64,000 nt of DNA from Kitasatospora kifunensis. Lineage in GTDB: Bacteria > Actinomycetota > Actinomycetes > Streptomycetales > Streptomycetaceae. The stretch is taken from contig NZ_JACHJV010000001.1 of assembly GCF_014203855.1 (NCBI RefSeq), positions 7,378,001 through 7,442,000 of the forward strand. Reading direction: 5' to 3'. The first letter of the stretch is position 1; every line of letters begins with the position of its first letter. The position numbers were made by a program, and so were the translations under genes. Below are positions 8,549 through 17,506 of this stretch, in pieces. The notes under the pieces are model-generated. The model made no database searches, was not told where the DNA came from, and saw nothing but the letters and a program-made list of their open reading frames with translations.

Positions 8549-9541
8549 ATGCGTGACCGCTTTGCCGACCACGAGTCCTTCAGCCGCATCCGCACCAAGG
8601 GCGCAGGCCGACGCGCCTTCGACGACGACGCCTACGAGCAGGCGTTCGCCAAGCACCAGGGCCACGACGCCTTCGAAGACTACGAAGTCCACGACGGCTA
8701 CGCCGACCAGGACTACGACGACGACTCCGCCCCCGCCGCACCGGTCGGCGACGGCCCGGCCGAGGGCGACCGTTGGTCCACCTGGGACCAGTCGACCCCG
8801 ACCGAGAAGGGCCCCGAGCCGCGCCCCGACTGGGTGGTGACCGAACTGGCCGCCGTCGACACCGAGTTCGGCATCGTGAAGACCGGCAAGGAGGCCGACG
8901 TCTTCCTGCTGGAGCGCGCCGTGCCGGGCACCGACCGCCGGACCTTGATGGCCGCCAAGCGCTACCGCGACGGGCAGCACCGGATGTTCCACCGCGACTC
9001 CGGATACCTCGAAGGCCGCGCCCACAAGGAATCCCGGGTCAGCCGCGCGATGGCCAAGCGCACCGACTTCGGCAAGCAGGCCATCGCCGGCCAGTGGGCC
9101 GCCGCGGAGTTCACCGCGCTGTGCCGTTTCTGGTCGGCGGGCGTGGCGGTGCCCTACCCGGTGCAGATCCTCGGTACCGAGATCCTGATGGAGTTCATCG
9201 GCGACCCCTCCGGCACGGCCGCCCCGCGCCTGGCCCAACTGCGCCCCGAGGAGGCCGAGCTGGAGGACCTGTGGGAGCAACTCGGGGCCAGCCTGGCCCT
9301 GCTCGCCCGGGACGGCTACGCGCACGGTGACCTGTCCGCCTACAACATCCTGGTGCACCAGGGCCGCCTGGTGGTCATCGACGTGCCGCAGATCGTCGAC
9401 GTCATCGCCAACCCGCGCGGCCGGTCCTTCCTGGAACGCGATGTGCGCAACGTCGGCGCCTGGTTCGTCGCCCGCGGGCTGCCCGAGCGGCGGGTCGAGG
9501 AGCTGGCCCGGGGACTGGCCTTCGAGGCCCGACTGGACTGA
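8549..9541 (+). CDS. RIO1-family serine protein kinase
   Basis: A 330-residue atypical protein kinase. A charged, disordered N-terminus (about 1-95, rich in Asp and Tyr) precedes the RIO domain. Key elements are the nucleotide-binding FGIVKTGKEADVFL segment (107-120), the ATP-binding lysine K137 in MAAKRY, the catalytic loop HGDLSAYNIL (259-268, D261 and N266) and the metal-binding D278 in VVIDVPQIVD. As in other RIO kinases it lacks a DFG motif and activation loop. Eukaryotic RIO1 acts in ribosome maturation; the bacterial role is poorly defined. A long leader containing a possible uORF lies upstream, hinting at translational or attenuation control. Confidence 0.92.
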   Translation: MRDRFADHESFSRIRTKGAGRRAFDDDAYEQAFAKHQGHDAFEDYEVHDGYADQDYDDDSAPAAPVGDGPAEGDRWSTWDQSTPTEKGPEPRPDWVVTELAAVDTEFGIVKTGKEADVFLLERAVPGTDRRTLMAAKRYRDGQHRMFHRDSGYLEGRAHKESRVSRAMAKRTDFGKQAIAGQWAAAEFTALCRFWSAGVAVPYPVQILGTEILMEFIGDPSGTAAPRLAQLRPEEAELEDLWEQLGASLALLARDGYAHGDLSAYNILVHQGRLVVIDVPQIVDVIANPRGRSFLERDVRNVGAWFVARGLPERRVEELARGLAFEARLD

Positions 9542-9556
9542 CCGCGAACCGCGCTG

Positions 9557-9630
9557 CCCGTGCCACTGACCAACTGATCAGCTGTGCCGCTGAGTAACTG
9601 TGCCACTGATCAACCGTGCCACTGATCGAC
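9557..9630. repeat. imperfect tandem repeat of a TGTGCCACTGATCAAC-like unit
   Basis: Four imperfect copies of about 18 bp, built on GTGCCACTGA, occupy the gap after the RIO-kinase gene. No coding potential is seen in them. Confidence 0.6.
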
Positions 9631-9662
9631 GCCTCGGCGAGATCGCCTATCGTCGAGGCGTC
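9628..9662. terminator. hairpin (possible terminator) after the RIO kinase
   Basis: A 9-bp inverted repeat (GACGCCTCG / CGAGGCGTC) with a 17-nt loop lies between the kinase and thioesterase genes. Confidence 0.45.
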
Positions 9663-9712
9663 AGGAGCACGTCGCGAAGGAGCACAGCGCGCAGCCGAGG
9701 GAGTCGCACCAG

Positions 9713-10516
9713 ATGGCCAGTGGATCACCGCAGTCGCCCGAGTCCTTCTACCTGGACCTGGGCGAGGGCCGGTTCGAGAGCACCAAGTACACGGCCGGGC
9801 CGTGGAGTCCGAAGGCCCAGCACGCCGGCCCGCCGTCGGCGCTGCTGGGCCGGGCGCTGGAGCGCCACCAGGCGCGTGACGGCTTCAGGATCGCGCGCAT
9901 GACGCTGGAGATCCCGCGTCCGGTGCCGGTCGCCGAGCTGACGGTGGCCGTGCGTACGGTCCGCGCCGGTGCCCGCACCGAGCTGCTCGAAGGTGAGCTC
10001 ACCGCGGACGGCCAGGTCGTGATGCTGGCCCGGGCCTGGCGGCTGGCCGCGAGCCCGCAGGACACCCCGGAGTTGCGTCCGGAGCCGACCCCGCCGCCGC
10101 TGCCCGCACCGCAACCGCCGCACGGCCTGCGCGGTGGTCACCTCGACGGCTACGTCTCGGCGATGGAGTGGCGCTTCCCGCCCGACACCGGCTTCGACCA
10201 GCCGGGCCCCGGGACGGCCTGGGCCCGTCAGCGGATCCCGCTGGTGGCCGGCTCGGCCGACACCCCGCTGACCCGGGCGCTCACGCTCGCCGACAGCAAC
10301 TGGGCGGTGGCCTTCGAACTCGACCATGTACGGCAGTTGGTCATCAACACCGATGTCACCCTCGCCCTGCACCGCGACCCGGTCGGCGAGTGGCTCTGCC
10401 TGAGCGCGGCGACCACCGCCAGCCCCTTCGGCTCAGGCCTGGCCCTCGGCCGCCTGGACGACACCCAGGGCGCCTGCGGCCAGGTGCTGCAGACGCTCTT
10501 CGTCGCGGAGCGCTGA
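9713..10516 (+). CDS. TesB-like acyl-CoA thioesterase (thioesterase-like superfamily)
   Basis: A 267-residue cytoplasmic protein with a double hot-dog layout. The first half (about 20-125) carries AGPWSPKAQHAGPPSALLGRAL and the strand set RMTLEIPRPVPVAELTVAVRTVRAG. The second half (about 160-267) carries ALTLADSNWAVAFEL and a final LGRLDDTQGACGQVLQTLFV, as in the thioesterase-like 4HBT_3 family. It is expected to hydrolyse acyl-CoA thioesters of unknown chain type. A GGGAG site precedes the ATG. A hairpin follows immediately, so the gene appears monocistronic. Confidence 0.8.
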   Translation: MASGSPQSPESFYLDLGEGRFESTKYTAGPWSPKAQHAGPPSALLGRALERHQARDGFRIARMTLEIPRPVPVAELTVAVRTVRAGARTELLEGELTADGQVVMLARAWRLAASPQDTPELRPEPTPPPLPAPQPPHGLRGGHLDGYVSAMEWRFPPDTGFDQPGPGTAWARQRIPLVAGSADTPLTRALTLADSNWAVAFELDHVRQLVINTDVTLALHRDPVGEWLCLSAATTASPFGSGLALGRLDDTQGACGQVLQTLFVAER

Positions 10517-10542
10517 CACGCCGGCAGCGGTGGATCGTCAAG

Positions 10543-10571
10543 CCGGTGGACGTTGGGCGAACGTCCACCGG
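10543..10571. terminator. terminator hairpin after the thioesterase gene
   Basis: A perfect 12-bp stem (CCGGTGGACGTT / AACGTCCACCGG) with a 5-nt loop lies 26 bp after the stop codon. Confidence 0.7.
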
Positions 10572-10731
10572 TGGGCGGCGAGTAGGGGCCCATGGCGTCC
10601 GTCCGTACTTGAGCGCTGGGCCCACTGGGCGGGCGGTACTGGCCGCTCTGGGTTGACCGGCCGACTCGCCGCGCCGGGGCCGCGCCGGGCCACTGGAGCC
10701 TGACCGTTGGGACACCGCTGACCCTTGACTA

Positions 10732-11454
10732 TCAGACCCCGTACTCGTACCCGATGGTCAGCCGCGTCGGCAGGCACCACTCGGAGTACTGGACGATGCC
10801 CGCGGCGTCGCCCCAGCGGGTGGCGCCGGCGAGGATCGGCGCACCGATGGCGAGCCCGAGGGCGGCCGCTTCACGCGCGTCGGCCGCTCGACCGTGCATG
10901 TCGTCGCGAGCCGTGGTGATGGTCCGATCCGTTGCCTCCAGGACGCGCGCCGTCAGGCCGTCGTTCTTGCCCGGCGCGGTACTGAGCAGGTCGGGCACGA
11001 GCACCGCGAACTGCGCGGGAAACCAGTCCACGGCGAACAGGACGCGGACGTTGCTGCGTCCGGCGACGTACTCCCGCCGGACGACCTGGTCTCCGTGGTC
11101 GAGATCGAACACGTCGGCGACATACACGGGCGGGACCACCAGCTGAGCGGCCGTCACGATGCTGGTCTCGCCGTCCATGAACGTCCGCATGGTGTTCCGC
11201 ACGGCCGCGAGCCGATCGGCCGGACTCGCCGTCGCCGGGGTCTCGTCCGCGACGAAGGTGCCACGCGGGCTGGTGCGGATCAGCTTCTCGACCTGGAGCT
11301 GAGAGAGCGCCTTGCGGACCGTCTCGACCGCGACTCCCCACTTGACGGCCAACTCCTTGTTGCTGGGCAGCTTCGTGCCTGCCGCAAGGCCGCCGGTCAG
11401 TATCAGCTTCCGGTAGTGGTCGGTGATTCGGGTGAACGTCTTCTCAGCAGGCAT
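10732..11454 (-). CDS. GntR/HutC-family transcriptional regulator with UTRA domain
   Basis: A 240-residue repressor-type protein. The winged helix covers about residues 5-70 (GGLAAGTKLPSNKELAVKWG, ETVRKALSQLQVEKLI, SPRGTFVADE) and the UTRA effector domain about 90-240 (DLDHGDQVVRREYVAG, ALGLAIGAPIL). The second ATG at 11454 was preferred because the winged helix starts right after it and GGAG lies upstream. HutC-type proteins respond to small metabolites or, in actinomycete plasmids, to transfer functions. No catabolic operon adjoins it. A perfect palindrome at 11527 in its upstream region is a candidate autoregulatory operator. Confidence 0.85.
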   Translation of the reverse strand: MPAEKTFTRITDHYRKLILTGGLAAGTKLPSNKELAVKWGVAVETVRKALSQLQVEKLIRTSPRGTFVADETPATASPADRLAAVRNTMRTFMDGETSIVTAAQLVVPPVYVADVFDLDHGDQVVRREYVAGRSNVRVLFAVDWFPAQFAVLVPDLLSTAPGKNDGLTARVLEATDRTITTARDDMHGRAADAREAAALGLAIGAPILAGATRWGDAAGIVQYSEWCLPTRLTIGYEYGV

Positions 11455-11526
11455 GAGAGCAACTCCGCAGATGGCGCCGTGTCCTATCGGAACGGAGCGT
11501 ACTAGTTGGCTTGAAGCGGTAGCGAG

Positions 11527-11540
11527 GCAACCTAGGTTGC
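11527..11540. promoter_or_regulatory. candidate GntR operator palindrome
   Basis: The perfect 14-bp palindrome GCAACCTAGGTTGC lies 73 bp upstream of the GntR start codon, in the region shared with the large BTAD regulator. It is the right size for a winged-helix dimer site. Confidence 0.45.
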
Positions 11541-11831
11541 TGGGCATGGTGACAGAGGCCCTGACAGATCGTCATATCGACGATGCGGCGCCGGGCACTC
11601 CTTTGCCCCCTCCCGTCCTCCTGGGGAGTCCGGCCGGGGACTGTTCCTGGTGGAGGCGCTGTCCGACGTGTGGGGCTGGGGCCCGCGTGAGGGCATTGGC
11701 AAGCAGGTGTGGTGTGTCTGCTCCCCTGACCCGGTGGTGCCCTAGCTATGACGTCCTGGCAGAGGCCGACAGACTGCAGGTCAGGCTGCCGGCCTGCTGC
11801 CCTGGCAGGGGAACGGCACGCTACTGACAGA

Positions 11832-11837
11832 TATTCT
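11832..11837 (+). promoter_or_regulatory. -10-like TATTCT for a probable leaderless mRNA
   Basis: The hexamer lies 6 bp upstream of the ATG at 11844, which has no visible ribosome-binding site. Confidence 0.4.
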
Positions 11838-11843
11838 GATCCG

Positions 11844-14800
11844 ATGAGCACCGAGCTGGTCCTGCTGTCCGGCGTGTCCTACCGCGGCCAGGAGATCACC
11901 GGCCCGCGGCTACGCGGGCTGCTCGCGCTGCTCGCCGGGGAGTTGCGGGTGGGGTGCGGCACGGCGCGGCTGGTGGAGGGGTTGTGGTCGCCGGAGCGGC
12001 CCGAGGAGTGGCCGGCGAATCCGAGTAGGGCGCTGGCGGTGCTGGTCTCCCGGGCGCGGGCTCAGCTGGGCGCGGAGGTGATCGCCCGGACGGCCACCGG
12101 CTACCGCCTCGCGCTGGGCGAGGACGAGGTCGATGCGTCCGCCGTGCTGCTGCGGGCCTCGGCAGCGGCGCGGCAGGCCAGGGCCGGTGACCACGCGGCG
12201 GCGCTGGCACACGCCGAGGCCGCTCTCGCGCTGTGGAACGGGGAACCGGACGAGGGCGACGGTGCGGCTGACGACCCGTTGGCCCTGCTGCGGACCGAGC
12301 GGGCGGTGACGTACCGGTCGCTGGCGGCCGTCCGCGCGTTGACGCTGTCACGGCTCGCACGCCACGGCGAGGCGGTCGAGGAGTTGGCCGCGCTGGCGGC
12401 GCGGCGACCGCAGGACGAGGAGGTGCTGCTGGAGCTGCTGCGCTGCGAGGCGGCGACCGTGGGCGTGCCGGTGGCGCTGGCCAGGTACGAGGCGTACCGC
12501 CGCGCGTTGCGCGAGGAACTCGGCTCGGACCCCGGGCCCGCCCTGCAGGCCGTGCACCGGCGGTTGCTGCGCGGGGCTTCGCCGTCGGTCCGCCGCGGCA
12601 TCCCGTACGAGCCCAACCCGCTGCTCGGCCGGGCCGCTGACCTCGCGTCGGTGACGGAGCTGCTGCGCACCTCCCGGGTCACCTCGATCGTCGGCCCCGG
12701 CGGACTCGGCAAGACCCGTCTCGCGCAGGCCGTCAGCCGCCAGGCCGAGCAGCGCGTCGTGCACCTCATCGCGCTCGCGGGCGTGCTGGGCGACGTCGTC
12801 GGTGTGGTCGCCTCGGCGCTCGGCGCCCCGGAGCCCGGGCGCGGTGGGGCCGGCGGGCGGCAGCAGGCCCTGCGCGCGATCGCGGAGGCCCTCGCACCCG
12901 GACCCGCGCTGCTGGTACTGGACAACTGCGAGCACCTCATCGCCGAGGTCGCCGAACTGGTGCAGGTGCTGGTGGCGATGACCGAGGAGGTGCGGGTGCT
13001 CACCACCAGCCGGGCCCCGCTCGGCCTCTCCTCGGAATCGCTCTACCTGCTGCCGGAGTTGGACCTGCCGACGAGCGTCGAGCTGTTCGAGCAGCGGGCG
13101 CGGGCCGCACGCCCCGGGGTCGACCTGCCCGGGGCGGCGGTGGCCCGGCTGTGCCGGCAACTGGACGGGCTGCCGCTCGCGGTGGAACTGGCGGCGGCGC
13201 GCGTGCGGGTGATGTCGGTGCCGGAGCTCGCCCTGCGCCTCGCGGACCGGTTCGCCCTGCTGCGCGGCGCGCCCCGGGACGCACCGCCACGGCACCACAC
13301 GCTGCACGCGGTCGTGGACTGGAGCTGGAACCTGCTGGAGCCGACCGGGCAGCAGGCGATGCGCGCGCTGTCGGTTTTCCCTGGCGGCTTCACCGCGGAG
13401 GCCGCCGAGCGACTGCTCGCCGCAGCGGACATGGACTCCGCCGGGGACGTGCTGGCGGTCCTGGACCACCTGGTCGACCAGTCCCTGCTCAAGGTGATCG
13501 AGACGGGCGCGGGCGTACGCTTCCGGATGCTGGAGACCGTGCGCGAGTTCAGCGCGGCGCAGCAGGCGGCGGCGGGGGAGAGCGAGCGGGCGACCGCCGG
13601 TCTCCTGCTCTGGGCACGCGAGTTCGGGGCCGCGCACCACGCGGCCGTCTTCGGCGCCGATGCCGCGTGCGCCCTGGGGCGGATCAGAGCGGAACAGGAC
13701 AACCTGGCACAGGCGCTGCGCCACGGACTCGACCGGCAGGACGGTGCCACGGTCGCGGCCACCTCGGCCGTGCTCGCCGGACTGTGGACGGTGGAGTCCA
13801 ACCACGCGCGGCTGGCGCTGCTGGTCGAGGAGGCCGCCCACCTCCTGTCACGCCACCGGCCCGCGCCCGAGCTGGTGGAGGCCACCCGGACGGCGGCGAC
13901 GCTGCTCGCCACGAACACCCTGATGGTCCAGGGCCCGCGCGCGGCACGCTCGTTGGTCACCCTGCGCAGGCTGCCGCCGGCTCCGCCGGACACCCTGATC
14001 CGGGCCGTCGCGAGCGCACTGACGATGAGTGGCGGTGACGGTGGTAGCCACGGTGGCGGTCACGCCGGGGGTGCACCGCTGCTGGCCGGCGTCCTCAACG
14101 GTATCGACAGCTACCGCTGGGAGCAGCAAGGCGAGTTGGCGAACGCGCTGCTCGCCGCAGGACGGATGGTCGAGGCCTTCGACAGCCAGGCGGTCCCGCT
14201 CGCACAGGCCATGGCCCACGCCCGGCGAAGCGAGATGTGCCTGCAGGCCGGGCAGGGGGAGTCGGCGCGGCGCTCCCTGCGGGCGGCGCTGCGGATCCTG
14301 GAGAGCCTCGGCGCGCGCTCGTACGTAGTCCAGCTGCGGTGGGGGATGGTGCTCGCCTGCCTGCAGCTCGGGGCCGTCGACGAGGCGGAACACTGGCTGG
14401 ACCAGACCTCGGTGGACCGGGCCGACGAGACCATCGGCGCGATCATGCCCGTGCTCGGAGCCCGCGCGGAGATCCTGCTCGCCCGCGGCGAGATCGACGC
14501 GGGCCTGCGGACGTGGCGGCGTGCGGCCGACCGGCTGACGAACGCCGGCAGCCCGGTCTTCCACGTTCAGCAGCCCGGCCTGGAGCCGTGGGCGTTGGAG
14601 ATCCGGTCCGTCGCGGTGGTCGCTCATGCCCGCCACGGCCGGCTCGACCTCGTCGCGGACCTGGTCGGCGAACTGCCGGACAAGCTCATGGCGATGCTGG
14701 CGAATCCCGTCGACAAGCCGCCGGTCTACCTGGTGGAGTCTCCGGTGTGCGGTGCGCTGCTGCTGGCGCTCGCGATGGTGGACCTCCACCGCGGCGGGGG

Positions 14801-15032
14801 CACGGGCGATGCGCGCGCCAGGAGGCTGGGGGCGCGGCTGGTCGCGTTGGCGGAGCGCTTTCGCTTCGTCCAGGGGTTCCAGCCGACCATGTCGGTCGAC
14901 CGGGCCCGCCAGGAGGCCGGGCAGGCCGACGGGCCGGCGTATGCCGACGCGGTGTCGTCGTACGCCGGTCTCGGCGGCGGCGGGCTGCGGGCGGCTGCCC
15001 TGGCCCTGCTCCAGGAGCGAGCCCTGAGTTAG
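11844..15032 (+). CDS. large BTAD / NB-ARC (AfsR-like) transcriptional regulator
   Basis: A 1062-residue STAND-type regulator. A short winged-helix/BTAD module (about 1-245, including RLVEGLWSPERPEEWPANPS and the LARYEAYRRALREELGSDPG helix pair) is followed by an NB-ARC ATPase. Its Walker A is GPGGLGKT (284-291) and its Walker B segment is LLVLDNCEHL, with the STAND motif CRQLDGLPLAVELAAAR. The C-terminal 400 residues are TPR-like helices. Proteins of this kind activate antibiotic or developmental genes when ligand or phosphorylation relieves autoinhibition. The DNA-binding part is truncated compared with classical SARPs. The start codon appears leaderless. Target genes are not evident nearby. 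Confidence 0.88.
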   Translation: MSTELVLLSGVSYRGQEITGPRLRGLLALLAGELRVGCGTARLVEGLWSPERPEEWPANPSRALAVLVSRARAQLGAEVIARTATGYRLALGEDEVDASAVLLRASAAARQARAGDHAAALAHAEAALALWNGEPDEGDGAADDPLALLRTERAVTYRSLAAVRALTLSRLARHGEAVEELAALAARRPQDEEVLLELLRCEAATVGVPVALARYEAYRRALREELGSDPGPALQAVHRRLLRGASPSVRRGIPYEPNPLLGRAADLASVTELLRTSRVTSIVGPGGLGKTRLAQAVSRQAEQRVVHLIALAGVLGDVVGVVASALGAPEPGRGGAGGRQQALRAIAEALAPGPALLVLDNCEHLIAEVAELVQVLVAMTEEVRVLTTSRAPLGLSSESLYLLPELDLPTSVELFEQRARAARPGVDLPGAAVARLCRQLDGLPLAVELAAARVRVMSVPELALRLADRFALLRGAPRDAPPRHHTLHAVVDWSWNLLEPTGQQAMRALSVFPGGFTAEAAERLLAAADMDSAGDVLAVLDHLVDQSLLKVIETGAGVRFRMLETVREFSAAQQAAAGESERATAGLLLWAREFGAAHHAAVFGADAACALGRIRAEQDNLAQALRHGLDRQDGATVAATSAVLAGLWTVESNHARLALLVEEAAHLLSRHRPAPELVEATRTAATLLATNTLMVQGPRAARSLVTLRRLPPAPPDTLIRAVASALTMSGGDGGSHGGGHAGGAPLLAGVLNGIDSYRWEQQGELANALLAAGRMVEAFDSQAVPLAQAMAHARRSEMCLQAGQGESARRSLRAALRILESLGARSYVVQLRWGMVLACLQLGAVDEAEHWLDQTSVDRADETIGAIMPVLGARAEILLARGEIDAGLRTWRRAADRLTNAGSPVFHVQQPGLEPWALEIRSVAVVAHARHGRLDLVADLVGELPDKLMAMLANPVDKPPVYLVESPVCGALLLALAMVDLHRGGGTGDARARRLGARLVALAERFRFVQGFQPTMSVDRARQEAGQADGPAYADAVSSYAGLGGGGLRAAALALLQERALS

Positions 15033-15038
15033 CAGGTC

Positions 15039-16013
15039 CTACCGGTCCACTCGGTCGAGCAGGTCGCGGATCGCCTGGATGACTGCGCCCTCGCCCTCCA
15101 CGTGCAGCCAGCTGTGCCCGGCGTTCTCCAGCACCCGGTGCTCGCCGCGCGGCACGGAGGCGGCCAGCGCCGCGAAGAGGGCGCGCTTACCGGCGTTCTG
15201 CTCGCGGAGCAGCCGGTCGGACATGAACGCGGCCTGGCCGGGATCGACCCCCATCGCGGTGAACACGATCAGCGGCACGTCGGGAGTGCCGCCGCCGTCG
15301 GCGAGTTCGTCGAGGAGGCCGACGAGGTTGCTGCGCTCCAGCACGCCGCTCTGGAGCCAGTCGAGGCTCAGGTGACGCTCGACGAGCACCTCGCGGACCG
15401 GATCCGGCCAGAGCGCGAAGTAGCCCGCCAGGACGCCGCGGAACTGCTCCACCAGCTCCTCGGTCAGCTCCGGCAGGTCGGTCACCTGCTGTTCGGTCAC
15501 TTGCTGGTCGGTCACCTGCTGGTCAGCCGCTGCCTGGTCGGCCGCCTGCTTCCGCAACTGCAGCGGCTCCGGCAGGTAGGCGTCCCAGTCCTCGTGGAAC
15601 GGCTCCAGCAGGAGCAGGCCGGCCACCTCGTCGGGGAAGAGCTGGGCGAAGCGACGGGCGTAGCCGCCACCCAGCGAGTGGCCGACCAGCAGGTAGGGCG
15701 CGGGCACCTCGATGGCGTGCAGCAGGTCGCGCAGCTCCTCGGCAGCCGTGGCGGCGGTGCGCGGCAGCTCGGCCGGGTCGCTCCAGCCGGTGCCGGCCCG
15801 GTCGTAGATCACCGAGGTGGTGAACTCGGCGACCCGGTCGTGGAGGTTCAGGTAGTCGAGCCCCACCGCGCTGGCCCCGCTCACGAACACCACGGCCGGC
15901 CCGCCGCTGCCCGATCGGTGGACCATCAGCCGTCGCCCCCCGACCTCCTGCAGCCGGCCGAGCGGCGGTGCGTCGTCGGTGGCCGTCGCGCGGTGCGGCG
16001 TGTGCTGGTCCAT
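15039..16013 (-). CDS. alpha/beta-hydrolase
   Basis: A 324-residue soluble alpha/beta-hydrolase. The core VVFVSGASAVGLDY, a YDRAGTGWSD turn, the nucleophile elbow GHSLGGGY (serine) and the terminal ENAGHSWLH histidine are all present. Unusual is an inserted low-complexity segment with three near-identical DQQVTD-type units at about residues 155-180, in the cap region, encoded by 15-bp tandem repeats at about 15479-15540. The GGGAG site before ATG 16013 is clear. The gene converges on the BTAD regulator with only 6 bp between stop codons. Substrate unknown. Confidence 0.82.
   Translation of the reverse strand: MDQHTPHRATATDDAPPLGRLQEVGGRRLMVHRSGSGGPAVVFVSGASAVGLDYLNLHDRVAEFTTSVIYDRAGTGWSDPAELPRTAATAAEELRDLLHAIEVPAPYLLVGHSLGGGYARRFAQLFPDEVAGLLLLEPFHEDWDAYLPEPLQLRKQAADQAAADQQVTDQQVTEQQVTDLPELTEELVEQFRGVLAGYFALWPDPVREVLVERHLSLDWLQSGVLERSNLVGLLDELADGGGTPDVPLIVFTAMGVDPGQAAFMSDRLLREQNAGKRALFAALAASVPRGEHRVLENAGHSWLHVEGEGAVIQAIRDLLDRVDR
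15479..15540. repeat. 15-bp tandem repeats inside the hydrolase gene
   Basis: Three to four copies of a GGTCACCTGCTGGTC-like unit keep the reading frame and encode QQVTD/QQVTE units. Confidence 0.7.
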
Positions 16014-16164
16014 GCTGACTCCCTGCGTCGTGGGCCCGGTTGGCCAAGACCGAGCCTGCCAGCGGCGGTTTCACCACGGCTTCACCGTTGTTTCAGGGCC
16101 CGGCGGACAGTTCGGCAGGGCGTGAAGCTCGAACGTCGAGGGCGACCCGAGGGACCTCTCCCTG

Positions 16165-16908
16165 ATGTTGCTCTCCGGCTTCCCCGCCACGACCGGAGGC
16201 GGCAAAGTTCCGCGTCTCTACACCGTAGGGCTTGAGGTAGCACTGAGGCGCCTTATGGACCTTGGCGCAGTGGGGGATAGCTTCGATGGCCGGGATGTCG
16301 AAGCGTTCTCGGCGGCTCGAAACGTTGCGGTCCACGGTGGCGGAGAAGAGATGGACCTAGAGGTCCTCATAGGCATCTTCGTGAGGATCGTTGACAGCCT
16401 GCTTGACGATCTCTCGGTCGACAGGTTGGGGTACTGGGGGCCCTGGGCGCATATTGCTGTCGAGGTGAGGGGCGGTGAGGAGCAACGTCTTCGGGACGAG
16501 GTCCGACGCCGTATTGCGATCGCAAGTGAGCTCTTCGAAAGCTTGGACGAGGAGAGTAGGGCGGCAGCTGTTAGACGTGCGGAGATCGCTACGGCCACGA
16601 CGCCACGTCACCTCGTTTTCCAGTGCCCGGCATGCGAAAACGATGGGCTATTGGGGGGTTGGTATACTCGGCGTATCGTAAGCGAAGAAGTAATGGACGA
16701 GGCCGTGTTCTTCGTCGAGAAGTTCTCGTGTTCAGCCTGTGAGTTGTGGGTCGAAGGACAGACTGAAATTCGCTTGGGTAACGTTGTCCCATCGTTGGCG
16801 CTATACGGGGACGAGATTCCCCAATCTGAAGCTTCCTCTCCGTCAGCCACCGACCTCGCAGCGCCTGTTGAGGGAAGTGCACCGCTGGCAGTCATTGACG
16901 AAGAGTGA
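16165..16908 (+). CDS. hypothetical protein with HEPN-like RN-x3-H motif and C-terminal zinc ribbon
   Basis: A 247-residue protein of visibly lower GC and atypical codon use, suggesting transfer. Residues 47-58 (AFSAARNVAVHG) contain R52-N53-x3-H57, matching the R-x4-6-H signature of HEPN ribonuclease folds and resembling DUF4145-type proteins. Helical segments surround it. The C-terminus carries two CxxC knuckles, C154PAC157 and C189SAC192, consistent with a zinc ribbon. A GAGGGA site at 16149-16154 precedes the ATG. Neighbours include phage-derived fragments, so a defence or mobile-element origin is possible. The HEPN assignment rests on a short motif and is tentative. Confidence 0.55.
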   Translation: MLLSGFPATTGGGKVPRLYTVGLEVALRRLMDLGAVGDSFDGRDVEAFSAARNVAVHGGGEEMDLEVLIGIFVRIVDSLLDDLSVDRLGYWGPWAHIAVEVRGGEEQRLRDEVRRRIAIASELFESLDEESRAAAVRRAEIATATTPRHLVFQCPACENDGLLGGWYTRRIVSEEVMDEAVFFVEKFSCSACELWVEGQTEIRLGNVVPSLALYGDEIPQSEASSPSATDLAAPVEGSAPLAVIDEE

Positions 16909-16961
16909 ACGCAGCCGGATAGCTTGGAGGCGGCGTGCGGCCGACTTCCTGGAGGGGCATC

Positions 16962-17453
16962 GTGGGCCTGCGCTCGCTCGTCATCGACGCCTGGGGCTGG
17001 CTGAACTACAAGCCAGTGATGACCGACCCGCGTGGCCCTGGATGGCGCGCCTTCCCCGAGCCGGCTGCGACGTGGCTCCCAGAAGAGGATCTGCGGCGCC
17101 TCGCCGCCTACAAGCTGCTCGCGGCCTATGACTCCAACCAGGCCGGCCAACTCGCCGCAGCATCGGGCGACAATGCGGCGGTGGAGCGACGCGAACTCGG
17201 CGACACGGCAAGGCTGGTGGACGCCGCTCTGGGGTATCTGCTCGGCCCGGAGCAGCACGTCGTGGTGCCGGGGGCGGAGCACGCCGACCAGGCGGCCCGC
17301 CTCGCTGATGCGACGGGCGACAACCGTGTTGTGCGGCAATACCTCGGTCTGCCGGCTGCCGGGCCGGATATCCCCAAGGTGCCGCTCGTCAGTCCTGCGA
17401 GCCTGCAGACACGTTTCTCTACAAAGGGAGTTGGCTCCGGTGAAGAAGTATGA
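16962..17453 (+). CDS. truncated phage portal-like protein (remnant)
   Basis: A 163-residue frame beginning at GTG 16962 behind GGAGGGG (an alternative GTG at 16935 also has a site). The N-terminal part (GLRSLVIDAWGWLNYKPV, WLPEEDLRRLAAYKLLAAYD, ELGDTARLVDAALGYLLG, VVVPGAEHAD) resembles, from memory, the start of actinophage portal proteins, which are about three times longer. After about residue 115 the sequence changes character (KVPLVSPASLQTRFST) and the frame ends, so this looks like a deletion-fused 5' fragment. It lies 27 bp after the zinc-ribbon gene. The portal assignment is inference. Confidence 0.45.
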   Translation: MGLRSLVIDAWGWLNYKPVMTDPRGPGWRAFPEPAATWLPEEDLRRLAAYKLLAAYDSNQAGQLAAASGDNAAVERRELGDTARLVDAALGYLLGPEQHVVVPGAEHADQAARLADATGDNRVVRQYLGLPAAGPDIPKVPLVSPASLQTRFSTKGVGSGEEV

Positions 17454-17506
17454 CTGTGGTTGCTGTCTCTACTGAACCTGGCGCTGAAGGCGAGTTGGGA
17501 AAACTA

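Noticed and set aside
11546..11827. Open frame between the GntR and BTAD genes
   Set aside because: Composition is irregular (Trp/Cys/Pro-rich), there is no ribosome-binding site, and it overlaps the candidate operator and leaderless promoter region.
17440..17475. 11-codon ORF rich in cysteine (MKKYDCGCCLY)
   Set aside because: Too short, with an imperfectly spaced ribosome-binding site and no context. Probably chance within the remnant region.
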